A DNA stretch of 52,057 nt, from positions 1 to 52,057 of the forward strand of contig CAZXEU010000115.1 in NCBI GenBank assembly GCA_964639665.1, in the 5' to 3' direction. The notes under the pieces are model-generated. The model was not told the DNA's origin. It did not search any database and was given only the letters and a program-made list of their open reading frames with translations. The stretch is from CAZXEU01 sp964639665 (lineage in GTDB: Bacteria > Bacteroidota > Rhodothermia > Rhodothermales > Bin80). Shown here one piece after another: positions 16,775 to 24,648 of the stretch (position 1 is the first letter of the stretch; each line of letters opens with the position of its first letter). The position numbers and the translations under genes were made by a program.

Positions 16775-17392
16775 CTAAATGGCCTCCCTCTGTTCTCGGA
16801 GCTGGGCGTAGAGTAGTTTGCGCGCCCGGAATATATGGGCCTTTACCGTACCCAGGGGCAGGGATAGCTCCTTGGCGATCTCATCGTACGTGCGGTCTTC
16901 CCTGTGCCTGAGCACAATCACGCGGTGATACTTGGGCGGCAGCGCATCAATGGCGCGCTGGATAAGCTCGCGCCGCTGGTCTGCCACGATGTGGCGATCC
17001 GGGCGGTAGGTTATATCCGGGACTTCAATCTGGAGCTGACCATCGCCGGTTTCGACCGGCTTGTTCAGCGAGGTCGTCGGCAGTCGCTTCTTGCGCAGAA
17101 AGTCTATCGCATGATTGGCTCCGATGCGGTAGAGCCACGTGGAGAAGGCATAGGAAGACCTGTATGAGGGCAGCGCCGAGAAAGCCTTGATAAAGGTCTC
17201 CTGCACGAGATCGTCCACCTCCCTTGCCGAGCGCACGATGCGAAGGATGTGATGCCTTAGGCCCCCCGAGTACTTCTCCATCAGGCGCGCGAAGGCTGCA
17301 TCGTGGCCCCCCAGTGCCAGCTGAACCAGATCGCGGTCCTGGTCACTTGAAATCGATGGAGAAGCTACGACCTCCTGGCCAGGATCAGGCAT
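16775..17392 (-). CDS. ECF-type RNA polymerase sigma factor
   Basis: 205 residues with sigma-70 region 2 (about residues 22-100: core-binding and -10 recognition, including EVDDLVQETFIKAF and the FSTWLYRIGANHAIDFLRKK stretch) and region 4 (about 140-198, PPKYHRVIVLRHREDRTYDEIAKELSLPLGTVKAHIFRARKLL, a helix-turn-helix for the -35 element). Regions 1 and 3 are absent, as expected for group 4. No anti-sigma gene is adjacent. The gene sits between an Lrp/AsnC regulator and purB on one strand. Confidence 0.93.
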   Translation of the reverse strand: MPDPGQEVVASPSISSDQDRDLVQLALGGHDAAFARLMEKYSGGLRHHILRIVRSAREVDDLVQETFIKAFSALPSYRSSYAFSTWLYRIGANHAIDFLRKKRLPTTSLNKPVETGDGQLQIEVPDITYRPDRHIVADQRRELIQRAIDALPPKYHRVIVLRHREDRTYDEIAKELSLPLGTVKAHIFRARKLLYAQLREQREAI

Positions 17393-17444
17393 GGGACTTG
17401 TCGTGCGGTTTCTTGCCAGTGGCCGTCCGGGATATGGGCGCAGT

Positions 17445-17927
17445 CTAAGCGTGGTCCAGGTCTGTTGCGGATTCAGCCATCAGTTGCCGGGTCTCCTTGT
17501 AAGTATTCAGAACGATACTGGTGCGCGTTCCCGTCACACCCGAAATGGCCTGGATGCGGCCGAGCAGGACCTCCAGCGTTAGCGTATCCCGCGTTCGGAC
17601 CTTCACCATGTGCGACCCCTCCCCGGTGATGGAGTGGATTTCCAGCACCTCACCAACCTGGTGCAGCTCCTCGATCATGTGCCCATAGCTGCCCGAATTA
17701 CGCATGATTATGCGAATAAAGGCCGTAACCGGATAGTTGAGTCTGTTGGCATCCACCACGGCATGATAGCCCTCGATGATCCCTGCAGCCTCAAGCTTGC
17801 GCATGCGCTCGCTGACGCTCGGTACGGACAGCCCGACCTCCTCCGATATCTGGTTGCGCTTCATGCGCCCCCGCGCCTGCAGCAGGTTCAGGATACGCGC
17901 GTCGATGCTGTCAATTCGCCTCGCCAT
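17445..17927 (-). CDS. Lrp/AsnC family transcriptional regulator
   Basis: 160 residues: N-terminal winged helix (about 1-60, IDARILNLLQARGRMKRNQISEEVGLSVPSVSERMRKLEAAGII) and a C-terminal RAM ligand-binding domain (about 70-145, with GSHMVKVRT and GVTGTRTSIVLNTYKETR). Family members form octamers and respond to amino acids. The motif IxxYRxLxxxxxGVTGT at the end is well kept. Nearby genes are an ECF sigma factor and a cyclase-family lipoprotein; the target genes are not known. Confidence 0.93.
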   Translation of the reverse strand: MARRIDSIDARILNLLQARGRMKRNQISEEVGLSVPSVSERMRKLEAAGIIEGYHAVVDANRLNYPVTAFIRIIMRNSGSYGHMIEELHQVGEVLEIHSITGEGSHMVKVRTRDTLTLEVLLGRIQAISGVTGTRTSIVLNTYKETRQLMAESATDLDHA

Positions 17928-17971
17928 CAGCGTCAGGTAACCGTACGGAAATGCAAACCGGAGCAGGCGGT

Positions 17972-18766
17972 TCAGGATCCTGGCACTATGGCCACGATGC
18001 GCAGCGGACCGCCGCTTCCGCCGCGAATCTTCATGGGCAATGCCACCACAGAAAAGCCGGTTGCCGGCAGCAGATCCAGGTTCGCCACGTTCTCGAAGGC
18101 CGGAATATTGGCCGCGAAGAGCACGGTATGCGATTCAAACGAGGAGGACTGCCCGTAATCGATGCTGGGCGTATCCAGGCCTACGGCGTGGACAGTGCGG
18201 TTTGCCACGAGCCACCGGGCCGCATCCGGCGATATGCCCGGAAAATGCAGCCTTGCAATCGCCTCCGCACCCCGCTCGCTGGTACCCATGTACCGATCCC
18301 GGTCCGGCCAGAATTGTCCGTAACCTGTCCGGAAGAGCACGATGACGCCATCGGGCAAGACCCCGTGCTCAGCCTCCCAGGCCACAATGTCCTCCGCCGC
18401 AATCTGGTAGTCGCGGTCTGCAAGAGCGCTGTCGGAGACATCGACGACTACGGCCGGGCCCATGAGTCGCTCCAGCGGAATGGCATCGTTCGTCCAGGCG
18501 CCTTCCGCAAAATGGATCGGCGCGTCAAGGTGCGTGCCCCCATGCTCTGCCGATGCGAAGGAGTTGGCTTCATAATAGAAGCCCGCCTCCTGCCATCCTT
18601 TGGCGTCGACCGTGAGCGAGAAACCGTCGGCTGTCGGCCAGAAGATGGTTTCGTCGTCGAACGCGTACGTCAAATCGACGAGCTGCGCCCCGCTGAACAA
18701 AGGAACAGATTCCGGCTCGGGGGTGCAGGCAATAATCAGGAGGCAGAGAAGAGGAGCGTATTTCAT
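17972..18766 (-). CDS. Cyclase-family (kynurenine formamidase-like) lipoprotein
   Basis: From ATG 18766 the protein has 264 residues. The N-terminal segment MKYAPLLCLLIIACTPEPE is a lipoprotein signal, with Cys15 as the likely acylated residue. The rest matches the metal-dependent cyclase/kynurenine formamidase family: DLTYAFDDET near the start, HGGTHLDAPIHF (the His-Gly-Gly-Thr-His metal motif), and LPDGVIVLFRTGYG. Family members open cyclic or N-formyl amide substrates using two metals. The external lipid-anchored form suggests activity at the cell surface or in the periplasm; the substrate is unknown. Confidence 0.85.
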   Translation of the reverse strand: MKYAPLLCLLIIACTPEPESVPLFSGAQLVDLTYAFDDETIFWPTADGFSLTVDAKGWQEAGFYYEANSFASAEHGGTHLDAPIHFAEGAWTNDAIPLERLMGPAVVVDVSDSALADRDYQIAAEDIVAWEAEHGVLPDGVIVLFRTGYGQFWPDRDRYMGTSERGAEAIARLHFPGISPDAARWLVANRTVHAVGLDTPSIDYGQSSSFESHTVLFAANIPAFENVANLDLLPATGFSVVALPMKIRGGSGGPLRIVAIVPGS

Positions 18767-18975
18767 GGCGGATGGCAGGCGTAGTGTCCAACTCCAATCT
18801 ACATTCATTTTGCGTCTTGCGCCCGGCGAAGGCAGCGCAAGGCAGGTCCGTGCACAGCCAGACTGAGCAGCATGAGAGCTGCCGGGCAAAAAGAGGAGCG
18901 GTACTTCCGGCCCGATTCATTGCGTACGGGCGCCGCTTGAACCCGTCTGTACGCCGCTTCGTTACAGAGCTGTTC

Positions 18976-19049
18976 GGGCCCATAGCTCAGTCGGTTAGAG
19001 CAGCGGACTCATAATCCGTCGGTCGGGGGTTCAAGTCCCTCTGGGCCCA
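18976..19049 (+). tRNA. tRNA with anticodon CAT (probably Ile2, otherwise Met)
   Basis: A full cloverleaf: acceptor GGGCCCA with TGGGCCC, D-arm GCTC/GAGC, anticodon stem GCGGA/TCCGT with loop CTCATAA (CAT at 19010-19012), T-arm GGGGG TTCAAGT CCCTC, discriminator A. CCA is not encoded. G1-C72 pairing and the missing run of G-C pairs in the anticodon stem exclude the initiator tRNA. The TTCAAGTCC T-arm resembles Ile2 tRNAs, in which a modified C34 reads AUA; elongator Met cannot be ruled out. A possible promoter lies just upstream (TTGAAC 18937-18942, GTTACA 18961-18966). Confidence 0.9.
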
Positions 19050-19453
19050 CAATCGGGCAAATGAACGCGCCGTCCAGCCTGTACTCGCGCGGGGATCAGA
19101 GCAGTGTGCGTCCCGGCAGGCCAAGCGCGCTCGCCTTTGCCCGTTGCTTTCCCGTCCATTTTCCGCACCCGCGCAGGCAGAACCCGGAGACCTGGAGGGC
19201 GATCGCGCCAGCTCCCCGTCTGAGACAGCGGGTCGCATACGGCCCGGTCCCGCAGCGCGACATTGAATGCGTGCGCATCTTCAGTATGCGCTGTCGCGGG
19301 CCCTTGTCCGCGTCTGTGCGGATCTGAGTACTCGACCAGGAAGCCCTTGAGCCTCACCGGGCGGGCAAATGGTTGATCCAGACGGTTGACTGAGGTGCGC
19401 GCGACCCAGGTCCACTGGTACACGTTGCAGCCGGGGCGCCCGGATACACCTGG
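19050..19453. other. Non-coding interval (no gene recognised)
   Basis: About 400 bp between the tRNA and the polysaccharide deacetylase stop. Open frames on both strands lack start signals, recognisable motifs and plausible composition (mostly Arg/Pro/Gly rich). No strong terminator was seen. Confidence 0.55.
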
Positions 19454-20224
19454 CTACACGATTGCCAGCGCGTGCCCTGTAGGTATGACGAGCACGGAAT
19501 CCTTGGCCGTCAACTCCGAAAGCAGCTCATCCAGGCACGCAGAGGACAAAGGCCCCCAGCCCTCGCCGTCCAGCCCGTGCGTATTGAAAATCAGCCATCC
19601 GCCGGGCGATGCCAGGAAGCTTCTGATCTCCCGAATCAGGAATGCATCAATGTTGCCGGGTCCATAGCTGCTGCAGATCAACTTCTGCAGGCCGGCATGC
19701 GGAAGCGGATTGATCTGGGCATACCCCGAGCGAAAGGCCTTCACCTGGCCGGAGAGCCAGTCCTCTATGGCAGGATTCGAGGCATTGTAGGGGAAATTGA
19801 AGATCGCTTCCCGCGCATCAAATCCGTCGAGCGATTCGGAAAAGTAGTCCAGACAGCGCACTATCAGGTCCCTGGCCTCGGGCAGCGGCACCTCCGTCAG
19901 ATTCTGGTGCCGATACGCATGCGGCATGACCTCGTGGCCTCGCGCCACCAGGTCGTTCCACAGCTCGAAATCTCCGACAGGGTGCCGATGGTAGTCGTCC
20001 GGAGGAACGAACGAATCGTGGTGCGCCGTGGCAATAACATTTATACAGGCGGACAGCTCGTACTTCTCGAATATTTCTGCCGTCTTGATGCTTGAGCTCC
20101 GGAAGCCGTCGTCAAAGCTGAGCGTGACAACGTGTGTCTTGGAGTCGCGCCCCGTGGCCAACAATGCGGTCAGGCCCATGGCCTTCATGAATCCGCGGCG
20201 GGAAAGCGAAGAAGTCGGCGCCAT
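19454..20224 (-). CDS. Tat-exported polysaccharide deacetylase-family protein
   Basis: From ATG 20224 the protein has 256 residues, beginning with a twin-arginine signal (SRRGFMKAMGLTALLAT, Arg9-Arg10). The NodB-type domain follows: motif 1 TLSFDDGF, motif 2 MPHAYRHQNL (His-x3-His metal pair), a motif-3 equivalent FNFPYN in place of the usual RxPYG, and a late THG histidine. In the family these remove acetyl groups from N-acetylglucosamine polymers or peptidoglycan. Tat export suggests the protein folds, with metal, before secretion. The altered motif 3 (no Arg) makes the substrate uncertain. It is flanked by non-coding DNA on both sides. Confidence 0.85.
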   Translation of the reverse strand: MAPTSSLSRRGFMKAMGLTALLATGRDSKTHVVTLSFDDGFRSSSIKTAEIFEKYELSACINVIATAHHDSFVPPDDYHRHPVGDFELWNDLVARGHEVMPHAYRHQNLTEVPLPEARDLIVRCLDYFSESLDGFDAREAIFNFPYNASNPAIEDWLSGQVKAFRSGYAQINPLPHAGLQKLICSSYGPGNIDAFLIREIRSFLASPGGWLIFNTHGLDGEGWGPLSSACLDELLSELTAKDSVLVIPTGHALAIV

Positions 20225-20821
20225 GGTCTTGCTGCTTGTTTGCAACAGGAGGTCAGCTACGGCTGCTGGAGTAGCGTGCGCAGGCCGTGTCCGGCCGGAC
20301 GAACCTTTGCGGATACAGGAAGCGATCCTGATTCTCGAGACCAATTCATCCTGGATCATTGACCGGAATAACGCGGCACAGTCCTGCAATCGGGCAGCAG
20401 GATGCCAGCCTGGAAGATTGAATCAGCGTAAGCCATCGCCCCAGGCGGGGGTCACTATCATCTGGAACCAAGGAAAGCTCCAAGTGGGATTCGCCTTGCG
20501 GCATACTGCCGGGCAAACGCTTCATGGTAGCCCTGCGCCCATTTGATCGGACGAACCATTCGTACATCTCTGGTGTCCGGTGAGGTCCGTCCTTCGGAGG
20601 CAGTTTCCACGGCAGCGCCTCACCGGTCCGGATCCAAGACCGGAGTTACAAGGCAAATTGGGCCGGCGCGCTTCCATGAGAATCGGCGGACGGGCCTGCA
20701 CTGTCCGCACAATAGGCCCGGTGCCGGCCCCGCCACAGTTCACAGCAATCAGATGGGACGGCAAGACAGGCGAAATGCGGATACGCCGTGCCAGTGCACC
20801 CGTAGCCACGGCACTGGTCGA
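20225..20821. other. Non-coding interval with a hairpin after feoB
   Basis: About 600 bp. The only structure noted is an inverted repeat directly after the feoB stop: CCAGTGC at 20791-20797 and GCACTGG at 20811-20817, with a 13-nt loop and no T-tract, possibly a 3' stabiliser or weak terminator for feo mRNA. No gene with credible composition was found. Confidence 0.45.
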
Positions 20822-23149
20822 TTACTGAAAGCCCAACAACCTGCCCCCCTGGTACACCACCAGGGAAAACACGTACGCAAGTCCGGTCATGTAGAGCCAC
20901 ATGACCCCGGGCCACAGCCATGAGTTGAGTTCTCGCCTGGCTATCGCGAGCGTGCTCATGCACTGAAGCGCAAAGACAAAGAAGACGAGCAGACTCAGGG
21001 CGACGAGCGTGGTAAAGACCGGTCTGCCGTCAGGATACCGATCCGCCTTGAGGTACTCGCGCAGCGCAACACTGGTCTCATCCACCTCGCCGACGCTGTA
21101 GATAATGCCGAGCGTGCTGACGATGACCTCGCGCGCTGCAAACGCTGCGACAATGCCCGCGCTCATCTTCCAGTCGAAGCCCAGCGGCTGCATCACAGGC
21201 TCCAGTGCGCGTCCGAGCAGGCCTATCATGCTGCCGCGTATCTGCAGCGACCGCTCCATCTGCGCAAGTTCTTCCGTGCGAGCATCAAACCGCCGATCCG
21301 CGGCGTGCACGAGCCTCGCGCGGCCCACTCTTTGCGGTTCGAGCCGCCCGATCGAGTCGACACGGGCCGACTCTCCGTTCTCAAGCAGCGCTACCACATC
21401 TGCGACGGACGCTAGGCCCGCACCGGCCATGGCCGCAGCATAGGCAGCCTCGCGCTCCGCTTCCGCTTCCTGCGACAATAGTACCAATTCCGGGTCCGGG
21501 TCCACCTTCGGGAAGCTGGCCATGAACCAGAGCACAATGCTGAGCGAGAAAATGATTCTGCCGGCGCGCACCGCAAAAATCTTAGACCTCTGTACCATGC
21601 GCCACAGTACCTGGCGCAACCTCGGCCGCCTGTACGGGGGAAGCTCCATAACGAAATAGGAGGAACTGCCACTGAATACGAAGCGCTTTAGCACCCAGGC
21701 CGCCACGAATGCCATCGCCGTACCCATGAAGTACATGGCAAACATGGTAAGTCCCTGGTAGCCGAGGAACCCGAAAAGCGTGCCCGCCGGGATAAACGCG
21801 GCAATAAAAAGCGTGTAGACGGGCAGCCGGGCCGAGCAGCTCATGAGCGGTGCCACCATTATCGTTATGATGCGATCCCGCTCGTTGTCCAGCGTTCGCG
21901 CGGCCATGATTCCGGGAATGGCACACGCATAGGAGCTGAGAAGAGGCAGCACGGAGCCGCCGCTGAGCCCCACGCGCTTCATGACGCGGTCCATGATGAA
22001 GGCCGTGCGCGCCATGTAGCCGGAATCTTCCATAAGGCCCAGGAAGAAAAACAGCAGCAGGATTTGCGGAAGGAACACTACCACGTTCCCCACGCCGGCG
22101 ATGACGCCGTCCACCAGGAGATCGGTCGCCATGCCCGTCGGCAAGAGGCTTGCCGCCAGTCCTCCGACGGCGGCAACACCCGCCTCGACGGCATCCATGG
22201 CCGGTACGGCCCAGGAAAAGACCGCCTGAAAGACGAGCGCAAGCAAGACGACAAATATGACGGGTCCTACGACCCTGTGGGTGGCCACGGCGTCAATCCG
22301 GTCGGTCAACGTCAGCTCGGACGGGTCTTTTTCCTTCTTTGAGACCGCCACAACTACCGGGCCGATCCAGGCATAGCGACCCATTATTTCTGCGTGGCGG
22401 TAGGCCACGCCACGGCCTTCATATTCCTGGCGGAGCGAAGCGATTTCACGCGCGAATTCCGGTGCCGCGTCCTTCCACCGCTCGAGGGCCGCATCTTCCG
22501 AGAGTGCACGCAGAACTTCCATGAAGGCATGGGACTCCGGCACCGATGGCTCTTCCTGCCTCAGACGCGCCATGAGTGCGGGCAGCCGCGCAGCGATGGC
22601 GTCCATCAGCTGCCAGCGCCTCGCCGGAGCAGCCGGCGGCAGGCTCAAAATGGCCTGCTTCAGTGCATCCAGACCCTCACCCCGCCTAGCCACCATGGGT
22701 ACGACAGGCGCAGCGAGCTCCCGTGAAAGCGCCGCCGCCGCAATGCCAATGCCCTTCCCTTTTGCCGCATCAACCATGTTGAGCGCGACGATGACCGGGA
22801 GTTCAAGGTCCATGATCTGCGTGACCATGAAGAGATTGCGCTCCAGGTTGGAGGCATCGACGACGCAGACCACCACGTCCGGGGCCGTCTCTACGCGGCC
22901 CGTCAGAACGTCGTAGGCTATCTTTTCGTCGAGTGACTTCGGGTTCAGGCTGTACGCTCCGGGAAGGTCGACCACTTCGACTGCCTGCGCCCCCGCCCCC
23001 ACCAAAAGTCCGCTCTTTCGCTCAACCGTCACACCCGGGAAATTTGCCACGCGCTGACGCATGCCCGTCAGCAGATTGAATACCGTGGTCTTGCCCACGT
23101 TGGGATTGCCCGCCAGGGCAACGCGCAGCGGAGCGCCGGACGACGTCAT
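20822..23149 (-). CDS. feoB: Ferrous iron transport protein B
   Basis: Inner-membrane Fe(II) transporter of 775 residues, close to E. coli FeoB (773). The N-terminal GTPase domain shows G1 GNPNVGKT (14-21), the conserved FPGVTVE, G3 DLPG (61-64) and G4 NMVD (124-127). A helical spacer with GTPase-dissociation-like helices runs to about 290. The membrane region includes the paired gate domains: SYACAIPGIMAARTL and APLMSCSARLPVYTLF carry the conserved Cys residues, and a second gate repeats near residue 680. A long soluble insertion lies at about 560-650. Translated after feoA with an 18-bp gap. Confidence 0.96.
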   Translation of the reverse strand: MTSSGAPLRVALAGNPNVGKTTVFNLLTGMRQRVANFPGVTVERKSGLLVGAGAQAVEVVDLPGAYSLNPKSLDEKIAYDVLTGRVETAPDVVVCVVDASNLERNLFMVTQIMDLELPVIVALNMVDAAKGKGIGIAAAALSRELAAPVVPMVARRGEGLDALKQAILSLPPAAPARRWQLMDAIAARLPALMARLRQEEPSVPESHAFMEVLRALSEDAALERWKDAAPEFAREIASLRQEYEGRGVAYRHAEIMGRYAWIGPVVVAVSKKEKDPSELTLTDRIDAVATHRVVGPVIFVVLLALVFQAVFSWAVPAMDAVEAGVAAVGGLAASLLPTGMATDLLVDGVIAGVGNVVVFLPQILLLFFFLGLMEDSGYMARTAFIMDRVMKRVGLSGGSVLPLLSSYACAIPGIMAARTLDNERDRIITIMVAPLMSCSARLPVYTLFIAAFIPAGTLFGFLGYQGLTMFAMYFMGTAMAFVAAWVLKRFVFSGSSSYFVMELPPYRRPRLRQVLWRMVQRSKIFAVRAGRIIFSLSIVLWFMASFPKVDPDPELVLLSQEAEAEREAAYAAAMAGAGLASVADVVALLENGESARVDSIGRLEPQRVGRARLVHAADRRFDARTEELAQMERSLQIRGSMIGLLGRALEPVMQPLGFDWKMSAGIVAAFAAREVIVSTLGIIYSVGEVDETSVALREYLKADRYPDGRPVFTTLVALSLLVFFVFALQCMSTLAIARRELNSWLWPGVMWLYMTGLAYVFSLVVYQGGRLLGFQ

Positions 23150-23167
23150 GGAATCGTGGCAGGCTTG

Positions 23168-23392
23168 CTAGCTGAGCCGGTCTATCCGTATCAGCGCCGC
23201 ATCCTCCTTGCGCAGCGACAGCCGGTAGCCGCGGATCCTCAGATCCATGGGATCACCTAGCGGGGCCAGCCGCAGAACCGCCACGCGCTCCCCGGGCAGC
23301 ATGCCCATTTCCAGTATCCGGTTCGGGAGCGCTTCCCGCACGTAGCCGGTTATGATGCCCTGCTCTCCCGGCTTTAGATCCCTTAGCGTCAT
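23168..23392 (-). CDS. feoA: FeoA-type SH3-like protein
   Basis: A 74-residue protein with the FeoA SH3-like beta-barrel pattern: LRDLKPGEQGIITGY, ILEMGMLPGERVAV, APLGDPMDLRIRGYRLSLRKEDA. FeoA is a small cytosolic partner of FeoB. The start ATG overlaps the stop of the preceding feoA-like gene by four bases (ATGA), implying translational coupling. Confidence 0.93.
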   Translation of the reverse strand: MTLRDLKPGEQGIITGYVREALPNRILEMGMLPGERVAVLRLAPLGDPMDLRIRGYRLSLRKEDAALIRIDRLS

Positions 23393-23616
23393 GCCTGGGC
23401 AGGCGCGGCCAGTATCTGCGTGGCCAGCTCCCGCCGTATGCCAATGCGGCTTCCCGCTACACGAACTATCAGATTTCCCGTATTCTGGACCACGGCCACC
23501 AATGCCCCTTCCCTGAGTCCTACGTCCCGCAGCCGATGGGCCGCCTCACCAAATATAAACTGTACTACGACGTCGCAGCCGTCCACGAAGCTGGTAAGGG
23601 GCGCCGGGCTTTCCAT
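23389..23616 (-). CDS. Second FeoA-domain protein, first gene of the feo operon
   Basis: 75 residues, again an SH3-like FeoA domain: EAAHRLRDVGLREGALVAVVQNTGNLIVRVAGSRIGI. It is more divergent than the neighbour, lacking the N-terminal LxxLxxGExxxI opening. Tandem FeoA proteins in front of FeoB occur in several phyla; the division of labour is not established. Transcribed leftward from a regulatory dyad 28-45 bp upstream (23644-23661). No Shine-Dalgarno is evident. Confidence 0.85.
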   Translation of the reverse strand: MESPAPLTSFVDGCDVVVQFIFGEAAHRLRDVGLREGALVAVVQNTGNLIVRVAGSRIGIRRELATQILAAPAQA

Positions 23617-23643
23617 GGTAACCGTGCTCTGCTTATCTCTATT

Positions 23644-23661
23644 TAGATTGAATATAATCTA
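23644..23661. promoter_or_regulatory. Dyad operator candidate for the feo operon (DtxR/MntR-like)
   Basis: The site is a perfect 6-bp dyad, TAGATT and AATCTA, separated by six AT-rich bases, and ends 28 bp upstream of the first feoA start. DtxR-family iron or manganese regulators bind TTAG...CTAA-type dyads of similar length, and feo operons are commonly iron-repressed. The assignment rests on position and resemblance only; no regulator gene is in the window. Confidence 0.55.
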
Positions 23662-24121
23662 CGGTTCGCTACAATGGGGGCTCTGCCGCAAAGTTTCACA
23701 GAATCGCCAATAATCGTCGGCAGGTTCGCCAGACTCCCGCAGTGGCACGGGCGATGGCCGGAATTCGGCGTCACGTCATTTGCCGATTCCTCGCCTGCGT
23801 GGATTCGAGCATCCACCGGTTCGTCTGCGTCCCGACTGGCAATGGCGCAGCGGAGCACGCCCTGCAAACCTGCTTAATCCGCCAGGCGACCGGAATAGGC
23901 TGTCAAGGCAATAGAATCCGCACGCACGTAGCGCGCAGAAGCGGTACTGCATTGGTGCAAATGGCATGCAAGCCTTACCTTTGCAGGATAGAAGCGGAAA
24001 TTTGTGTCCGCGCGTGCGTTACAGGTTTTTGCCGTCTCGGGACCTGGCAGCCGCGTCAGGTTGCCGGGCCAACGGGAACACGCAGGCAAGTATCACGGCT
24101 GGCCGTTTTCCGGTAGGATCC

Positions 24122-24481
24122 ATGCTTCGAAGCCGGGATATCAGACGACTAAGCGCAACCGCCCTCCTGGCGGTCTTCCTTGCCGGAGGATTGGCGGCAC
24201 CCGTTGCTCACCGTGCCCAGCATGGAAACCTGGCGGCCGCCCGCTACGCAGACGCCCCCGATGCCTGTGACCACAGGCACGGAGTCAGTTACGAAGAACC
24301 AGTTTCCGACAAACTGGAGGACGATTGCCTGCTTTGTATTCGTCCGCTAGCATTTGACAATCCGCAGACGCGGCCGCATGCCTACATCGACTTCTCCCCG
24401 CATGCTTGGCACGCGCGTCTGACGCCGGACTCGCATTTATTCTCACGGAATTCCATCCGTGGCCCGCCCCCGGGCGCGTGA
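24122..24481 (+). CDS. Small secreted Cys/His-rich protein of a metal-uptake cluster
   Basis: From ATG 24122 (TAGGA site just upstream) the protein has 119 residues. An N-terminal hydrophobic signal (about 10-28) is followed by a region with Cys49, His51, His53 and the pair C69-x2-C72, many histidines, and a tail ending RGPPPGA. Small periplasmic proteins with a C-x2-C pair and an RGPP or RAPP tail commonly precede metal TonB receptors and resemble DUF2946 in layout. Next on the strand come a terminator and a ZnuD-like receptor. Metal capture or delivery is an inference from residues and context. Confidence 0.7.
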   Translation: MLRSRDIRRLSATALLAVFLAGGLAAPVAHRAQHGNLAAARYADAPDACDHRHGVSYEEPVSDKLEDDCLLCIRPLAFDNPQTRPHAYIDFSPHAWHARLTPDSHLFSRNSIRGPPPGA

Positions 24482-24488
24482 CAGGAAC

Positions 24489-24521
24489 CGATCCGCCGGA
24501 TAGCGAGGCGGATCGACTTTT
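24489..24521 (+). terminator. Intrinsic terminator or attenuator
   Basis: Perfect 9-bp stem CGATCCGCC/GGCGGATCG (24489-24497 and 24507-24515), 9-nt loop, then ACTTTT. It lies eight bases after the small gene's stop and 128 bp before the TonB receptor start, so it should limit read-through into the receptor gene. Confidence 0.7.
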
Positions 24522-24648
24522 GCCTGACCCGCGGGGTCCGTTGAGGACTCGGTAAGAGTTCCGGGCTTGTAGCCGCAGACGGGCGCTCCCCTGGTCAGAC
24601 CTCTCCGACGAGCCCATCGTCCGAGGAGATTCTCAAAGCACCCGGGCA

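Noticed and set aside
19031..19423. 130-residue minus-strand frame overlapping the tRNA
   Set aside because: Includes tRNA sequence and has no recognisable motif or ribosome site.
20791..20817. Strong terminator for feoB
   Set aside because: Stem is real but there is no T-tract and the loop is 13 nt, so it is recorded only as a hairpin.
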